DNA of 64,000 nucleotides. Source: Streptomyces sp. SAJ15 (GTDB taxonomy: Bacteria; Actinomycetota; Actinomycetes; Streptomycetales; Streptomycetaceae). How positions within the stretch are numbered: position 1 is the first letter of the stretch; each line of letters opens with the position of its first letter. The notes below the pieces were generated by a model. It was not told the origin of the DNA. It saw nothing but the letters and a program-made list of their open reading frames with translations, and made no database searches. Below, piece after piece: positions 59,872 through 64,000 of the stretch. Location of the stretch: positions 124,001 through 188,000 of the forward strand of contig NZ_NISY01000005.1 of the NCBI RefSeq assembly GCF_007595705.1. The letters run 5' to 3'. The translations under genes were made by a program, and so were the position numbers.

Positions 59872-60575
59872 CGCTCCGCCAGTTCGTAGCCGACGCCGTG
59901 CACGGTGTGCACCAGGCGCGGGGCGCCGCCGGCCTCCAGCTTGCGGCGCAGATAGCCGATGTAGACGGCGAGCGAGTTGGAGCCGGGCCCGAAGTCGGTG
60001 CCCCAGACCCGCTCCTGGATCAGCTCGCGCGGCAGCACCTGGCCGGGGTGGCGGAGCAGGATCTCCAGCAGCGCGAACTCGGTTCGGGTGAACTCCAGCC
60101 GCCGCCCGTCGCGGACCCCGGTGCGGGTGGTCGGGTCGACGGTGAGGTCCGCGAAGGACAGCAGTCGGTCGGCGGCCTCGGCCGCGGCGGGCTCGGGGGC
60201 GGCCCGGCGCAGCAGCGCGCGCAGCCGGGCCAGCAGCTCGTCGAGGGCGAACGGCTTGACGAGGTAGTCGTCGGCGCCGGCGTCCAGCCCGGCCACCCGG
60301 TCGCTGACCTGGTCCAGGGCGGTGAGCACGAGGACCGGGGTGCGGTCCCCCAGCGCGCGCAGCCGGCGGCACACCGCCAGCCCGTCGAGCACCGGCATGG
60401 CCACGTCCAGCACGAGGGCGTCGGGCGGGTCGGCCGCGACGGCGGCGAGCGCGGCCAGCCCGTCCGCCGTCTCGCGGACCGCGTAGCCCTCGACGGCCAG
60501 CCCGTCGGCGACGGCGGCCCGGACCTCGGGGTCGTCGTCGACGACGAGCACGGTCTTGGTGGCGGCGGCGGGCAT
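59868..60575 (-). CDS. OmpR/PhoB-family response regulator
   Basis: The 235-residue protein has a receiver domain with acidic pocket VDDDPEV, phosphoacceptor Asp in ALVLDVAMPVLDG, Thr in VLTALD, and Lys in YLVKPFA. A winged HTH follows (about 135-233): FTRTEFALLEILLRHPGQVL and VYIGYLRRKLE. It is cotranscribed with the histidine kinase. Direct repeats of the CTAAGA type eleven bases apart in its own promoter suit an OmpR-type site. Confidence 0.93.
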   Translation of the reverse strand: MPAAATKTVLVVDDDPEVRAAVADGLAVEGYAVRETADGLAALAAVAADPPDALVLDVAMPVLDGLAVCRRLRALGDRTPVLVLTALDQVSDRVAGLDAGADDYLVKPFALDELLARLRALLRRAAPEPAAAEAADRLLSFADLTVDPTTRTGVRDGRRLEFTRTEFALLEILLRHPGQVLPRELIQERVWGTDFGPGSNSLAVYIGYLRRKLEAGGAPRLVHTVHGVGYELAER

Positions 60576-60625
60576 GGGCGGGGTCTCTCTGTGGCGTGGA
60601 TCTTCCCTACCCTGTCAGAAGCGTC

Positions 60626-60642
60626 TCTTAGAACCTTCTTAG
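60626..60642. promoter_or_regulatory. direct repeat TCTTAG-N5-TCTTAG before the regulator gene
   Basis: TCTTAG at 60626-60631 and at 60637-60642 (plus strand) are eleven bases apart, the helical spacing typical for tandem OmpR/PhoB binding. The second copy includes the stop codon of the MMPL gene. It would be the autoregulatory site of the two-component system. Confidence 0.45.
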
Positions 60643-62867
60643 GGGGCGTCTGCGGGTCCGTTGTGGCTGGTCGCGCGGCTCCCCGCGCCCCTTCGGGGCC
60701 CTTCCTCGCTGAGGGTGAAGCGCTCGGTGCGCCAGGACCTGGGGGCCCACCAGGTGGTGCGGCCGAAGACGGCCATCAGGGCGGGGACCAGGAGGCAGCG
60801 GACGATGGTGGCGTCGACGAGCACGGCCAGGGCGGTGCCGAGGCCGAGCATCTTGGTGAGGGAGATCTGCGAGCTTCCGATGGCGATCATGACGACGGCG
60901 AGCAGGACGGCCGCGGCGGTGATGACGCCGCCGGTCTGCGAGACGCCGGCGAGGACGGCGCCGCGGTGGTCGCCGGTGCGCTGGTAGTTCTCCTTGATCC
61001 GGGAGAGCAGGAAGAGGGAGTAGTCCATCGACAGGCCGAAGGTCAGGCAGAACATCAGCACCGGCAGCGAGGTCTCGATGAAGCCGGTGGGGGTGACCCC
61101 GAGCAGGCCGCTGAGGTGGCCGTCCTGGAAGACCCAGACGGCGGCGCCGAACATCGCGGTGAGGCTGAGGGCGTTGAGGATCACGGCCTGGAGCGGCAGC
61201 ACGAGGGAGCCGGTCATCAGGAAGACCATCAGCAGGGTGACGACGACGATGAAGAGCAGCGCGTAGGGCAGGAGGTCGCCGATGACGGCGCGGCTGTCCA
61301 CGAGCATCGCCGCCTGGCCGCCGACCTTCACGTCGAACGGCGTCTCGACCGCGCGCACGTCCTCGACCAGTCGCTGGCTCTCGGCGGAGATGTCCTCCAC
61401 GTCGTGGGCGGGCCAGACCGTCAGATAGCCGGTGCCGGACACGGTGCGCTGCGCGGCGATGGCGGGGGTGGGCGGCGCGACGCGCTCCCCCGCCCGGTAG
61501 CTGCCGGTGGGGGCGTCGACGCGGGCCACCTTCGACACCTTCGACAGCCGCGCGGCGTAGGTGCTCAAGGAGTCGGCCGGGGCGTCCTCCACCAGCACGT
61601 CGACACCGCCGGTCGGGCTGCCCGCGAAGGACTCCCTGATGGTGTCGTGTACGGCCCTGGCCTGCGCGGAGCTGCCGAGTTGGCGGTCGTCGACGGTGCC
61701 GAACTCCACCTTGAGGAAGGGCAGCCCCAGGAGCACCAGCAGGGTGGTGACGGAGACCGCCACGACCGGGCCGCGGCGCATCACGCCGCCGGTGAGGGCC
61801 CGCCAGCGCCGGTCGGCCGCCGCCTCGCGGGCGGCCGGGTCGCCGCGGACGATCCGCAGCGCGTTCACCCGGTGGCCGAGGAGCCGCAGCAGGGCGGGGA
61901 GCACGGTGAGCGCGGCCAGCGCGGCCAGGATGACCACGGAGATCCCGGCGTAGGCGAACGAGCGCAGGAAGTACATCGGGAAGATCAGCATCGCCGCCAG
62001 CGAGACCGCCACCACGAAGGCGGAGAACAGCACGGTGCGGCCGGCGGTGTGCAGGGTGGCGCTCAGCGCCGCGGACGGGTCGGGGTCCTTCTTGAGCTCC
62101 TCCCGATATCGCCGGACGATCAGCAGCGCGTAGTCGATGGCGAGGCCGAAGCCGAGCGCCGTGGTGAGGTTCTGCGCGAAGATCGAGACGTCGGTGAACT
62201 CGGTGATCAGGAACAGCACCGCGCTGGTGCCCATGATGGCGATGACGCCGATGGCGAGCGGCAGCAGGGCCGAGACCACGCTGCCGAAGGCCAGCACCAG
62301 GATGACCAGCACGATCGGCAGCGCGATGACCTCCGCCTTGACGAGGTCGTCGGCGGTCTGGCGCTGTGCCTCGTTGCGGACCGCGACGGTGCCGCCGAGG
62401 GAGACGTCCAGGTCGCCGATCCGGCCCTGGTAGTCGTCGTCCAGCCGGTCGAACACCTTGCCCGCCTGTGTCTCGTCGCCGGTGATGCGGGCGACGATCA
62501 GGGCGTGCCTCCCGTCCTCGGCGCGCAGGGCCGGGTCCTCGCGCTGCCAGTAGTGGACGACGCCGGTGACCCCCCGCTCCGCCGCCAGCCGGTCCGCCAG
62601 TCGGGTGCCCTGCGCGGCGACCTCGGCGTCGTCGGCGCCGGTGTCGGCACCGGTGTCGACGAGCAGCACCAGGTTGGGCCGGCTGGCCGGGAACTTGGCG
62701 TCCATCACCTTCGCCGCCCTGCTGGACTCGGCGGCGGGATCCTCGGTGCCGCCGAGCTTCAGCCGGTCGGTGAGCCCGCCGCCGACCAGCACGGCGCCGA
62801 TCAGCAGCAGGACGGTCAGGGACAGTAACAACCGTGGACGTGCGGTGATGCGCAGCAGCAGTGACAT
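60639..62867 (-). CDS. MMPL-family RND transporter, TTA at codon 14
   Basis: The 742-residue protein has an N-terminal helix (about 10-30), an extracellular domain, then six-helix groups at about 165-330 and 530-710 with the family motifs ALGFGLAIDYALLIVRRYREE and FCLTFGLSMDYSLFLLSRIKE. Codon 14 is TTA (62826-62828), so bldA dependence is predicted. The last about 20 residues (GPRRGAGSRATSHNGPADAP) are encoded by an intergenic-type repeat, so the original C-terminus may have been replaced. ATG 62867 is chosen over 62879. Upstream lie the methyltransferase and a thioesterase domain, so it may export their product. Confidence 0.9.
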   Translation of the reverse strand: MSLLLRITARPRLLLSLTVLLLIGAVLVGGGLTDRLKLGGTEDPAAESSRAAKVMDAKFPASRPNLVLLVDTGADTGADDAEVAAQGTRLADRLAAERGVTGVVHYWQREDPALRAEDGRHALIVARITGDETQAGKVFDRLDDDYQGRIGDLDVSLGGTVAVRNEAQRQTADDLVKAEVIALPIVLVILVLAFGSVVSALLPLAIGVIAIMGTSAVLFLITEFTDVSIFAQNLTTALGFGLAIDYALLIVRRYREELKKDPDPSAALSATLHTAGRTVLFSAFVVAVSLAAMLIFPMYFLRSFAYAGISVVILAALAALTVLPALLRLLGHRVNALRIVRGDPAAREAAADRRWRALTGGVMRRGPVVAVSVTTLLVLLGLPFLKVEFGTVDDRQLGSSAQARAVHDTIRESFAGSPTGGVDVLVEDAPADSLSTYAARLSKVSKVARVDAPTGSYRAGERVAPPTPAIAAQRTVSGTGYLTVWPAHDVEDISAESQRLVEDVRAVETPFDVKVGGQAAMLVDSRAVIGDLLPYALLFIVVVTLLMVFLMTGSLVLPLQAVILNALSLTAMFGAAVWVFQDGHLSGLLGVTPTGFIETSLPVLMFCLTFGLSMDYSLFLLSRIKENYQRTGDHRGAVLAGVSQTGGVITAAAVLLAVVMIAIGSSQISLTKMLGLGTALAVLVDATIVRCLLVPALMAVFGRTTWWAPRSWRTERFTLSEEGPRRGAGSRATSHNGPADAP
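60661..60705. repeat. Streptomyces-type repeat inside the MMPL 3' end
   Basis: GGCTGGTCGCGCGGCTCCCC followed by GCGCCCCTTCGGGGC is an inverted copy of the element at about 24279-24309. Here it is read as the C-terminal tail of the transporter. Confidence 0.6.
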
Positions 62868-62968
62868 GCGGTACCCCAATTCAGCCTGGATGCGAGGAGC
62901 GGGACTCGGTTCAGGTCGGGTCGGGACGGGCCGCCGCCCCTGGAGCGGGGCCGGGGGCGGACGACCGG

Positions 62969-63005
62969 GCGCCCCGGGCCGGGCCGTGAGCCCGGTCCGG
63001 GGCGC
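62969..63005 (-). terminator. 16-bp stem-loop after the methyltransferase gene
   Basis: GCGCCCCGGGCCGGGC (62969-62984) pairs with GCCCGGTCCGGGGCGC (62990-63005) with one mismatch and a five-base loop. It lies 13 bp past the methyltransferase stop. Confidence 0.75.
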
Positions 63006-63018
63006 GCCCCGGGTGCGG

Positions 63019-63825
63019 TCAGGGCTTGGTGACCGCGAAGACGAAGGCGGAGCCGAACTTCACCAGGCGGTAGTTGACGAAGCCGGCCTTCTCCAGCTCC
63101 TCCGGCAGCGTCGAGAGGTCGGTGCGCCGGATGCCGGTCAGCTTCACGCCCAGCTTGCTGGTGGGGTAGTCGTTGAGCGCGAAGGTGGAGGCGGTGTAGA
63201 CCCCGCCCGGCTTGAGCAGCCGGAAGACCTCCCGGTAGGCCGACTGCGGGTCGGCGTACAGGTGCAGCGAGCCGGGGTTGCTGACGCCGTCGAAGACCTC
63301 GTCCCGGAACGGCAGCCCGCGCACGTCGCCGCGGACCAGCTCCACGTTGGGCCGGCCCACGGTCTCGTGGAGGGCCTTCTTCAGCATCGCCACCGAGATG
63401 TCGAGGCCGACCACGGTGGCGTTGGGCACCGCGCCGGCCAGCCGGTCGGTGAAGTAGCCGGCGCCGCAGGACAGGTCGAGCCAGGCGCCGGTGCGCTCCT
63501 CGTCCAGCTTCAGCCAGTCGTTGTAGACCTGGAACTCCTCGGCGTAGCTGGGCACATGGCTGCCGAAGCCGGCGAACAGCCGGGCGAAGAAGGGCCGCAT
63601 GGCGACCTCGTAGAGCCGCACGAACGCCTTGGACTCCATGAGCTTCTGGGCGGTCGTGGGGGCGGCCGGGTCGGGCTTCCCGGCCTCCTGGATCATGTCG
63701 ATGAAGCCCTCGGTCGCCGTGGAGGTGCGGCCGCAGGAGGTGCAGGCGATCTCCAGGGCCGAGGTGCGCTCGATCGTTCCCGCGCAGGCGGGGCAGGCGA
63801 GGAGATCCAGCAGCTGGACCGGCAT
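63019..63825 (-). CDS. SAM-dependent methyltransferase with Trm112-like zinc ribbon
   Basis: The 268-residue protein begins with a zinc-ribbon-like stretch (about 1-40: C11/C14 in LLACPACAGT and C28/C31 in IACTSCGRT). A class I Rossmann methyltransferase follows: motif I DLSCGAGYFTDRL (about 116), VVGLDIS, VRGDVRGLPFRDEVFDGVSN and LKPGGVYTASTF. Unlike typical DxGxGxG, motif I has Ser-Cys (DLSCGAG), as in several natural-product methyltransferases. It probably methylates a carbon or oxygen of a secondary metabolite; the substrate is unknown. It sits between a thioesterase end and the MMPL exporter. Confidence 0.85.
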   Translation of the reverse strand: MPVQLLDLLACPACAGTIERTSALEIACTSCGRTSTATEGFIDMIQEAGKPDPAAPTTAQKLMESKAFVRLYEVAMRPFFARLFAGFGSHVPSYAEEFQVYNDWLKLDEERTGAWLDLSCGAGYFTDRLAGAVPNATVVGLDISVAMLKKALHETVGRPNVELVRGDVRGLPFRDEVFDGVSNPGSLHLYADPQSAYREVFRLLKPGGVYTASTFALNDYPTSKLGVKLTGIRRTDLSTLPEELEKAGFVNYRLVKFGSAFVFAVTKP

Positions 63826-63905
63826 GGGTGGTTCTCGCTTTCCTTGACAACGGGTGGGGTGCGGGTGGTCGGGGCGGGGCCCGCCGGTGCGGTGGTGCCG
63901 CCCGG

Positions 63906-64000
63906 TCAGGCCCCGGTCAGCTCGTCGATGAGCTTCGCCAGCTGGTCGACGTGCGGGGTGGTGAGCATGGTCAGGTGGTCGCCGGAGGTCTCGTGGACCT
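63906..64000 (-). CDS. thioesterase-domain C-terminus (5' part beyond window)
   Basis: Only the last 31 codons are visible: ETSGDHLTMLTTPHVDQLAK, then LIDELTGA and stop. The GDHLTML motif with the catalytic histidine followed by an amphipathic helix is the end of an alpha/beta-hydrolase thioesterase as found at the C-terminus of type I polyketide synthases and NRPSs or in type II thioesterases. It is the first sign of a biosynthetic cluster to the right. Confidence 0.6.
   Translation of the reverse strand, partial: VHETSGDHLTMLTTPHVDQLAKLIDELTGA

Overview
The window is high-GC actinomycete DNA and almost certainly comes from a Streptomyces. Signs are the dense GC3-rich genes, many GTG starts and ATGA/GTGA overlaps, a snpA/snpR (snapalysin) pair, a streptophobe-type membrane protein, a DmdR/IdeR iron box, and rare TTA leucine codons confined to a few transporter and regulator genes (the bldA signature). 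No tRNA, rRNA, CRISPR array or complete insertion sequence was seen.

Layout. (1) 1-3.7 kb is the edge of an organofluorine cluster: a partial SHMT-aldolase fusion of the fluorothreonine-transaldolase type, a full-length fluorinase (FlA) and, divergent from it, the FlB phosphorylase. The fluorinase carries F at position 50, where the enzymes I remember have W. (2) 3.8-12.4 kb holds an XRE-TPR regulator with a strong operator-like dyad, two small proteins, a nitroreductase, a membrane-anchored protein, an amidase, a stand-alone aminoacyl-tRNA editing protein, an EamA/DMT exporter with a TTA codon, and an amidohydrolase. The editing protein plus exporter look like a self-protection pair against misincorporated fluorothreonine, but this is inferred. 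(3) 12.4-37.9 kb is mixed chromosomal content: MBL hydrolase, proline-rich membrane protein, streptophobe protein, ArsC-like protein, a PolX repair polymerase behind a DNA-damage (PafBC-type) promoter and small gene, an FHA-FHA-ABC transporter with SH3-like protein and Ser/Thr kinase, a broken asparaginase, a permease pair behind a Zur-like box, TerD, CYTH, NAT, efflux pumps, a deacetylase lipoprotein, and an MMPL/MFS pair divergent from a TetR regulator.

(4) 37.9-47.0 kb is a compact second heme set, hemY-hemH divergent from hemE-hemF-hemA-hemC-hemB. It includes oxygen-dependent HemF and a ferrochelatase with the four [2Fe-2S] cysteines of the eukaryotic/proteobacterial enzyme. This is the protoporphyrin-dependent branch, which is unusual in an actinomycete. 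hemD, hemL and hemQ are absent. (5) 47.4-51.0 kb is an iron-regulated divergon: a penicillin-acylase-like plus acyltransferase pair of desG/desH type opposite a siderophore-interacting reductase, with one iron box between. (6) 51.2-60.6 kb holds snapalysin and its LysR activator, a cold-shock-domain protein, a RidA remnant, a Ser/Thr kinase with an eight-repeat PQQ-type propeller, a secreted glycosidase, and an OmpR-family two-component system. (7) 60.6-64.0 kb holds an MMPL transporter with a TTA codon, a methyltransferase with a zinc-ribbon N-terminus, and the last residues of a thioesterase-like domain. A polyketide or peptide cluster probably starts at the right edge.

Every assignment comes from reading motifs and remembered family features. 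No database search was possible.
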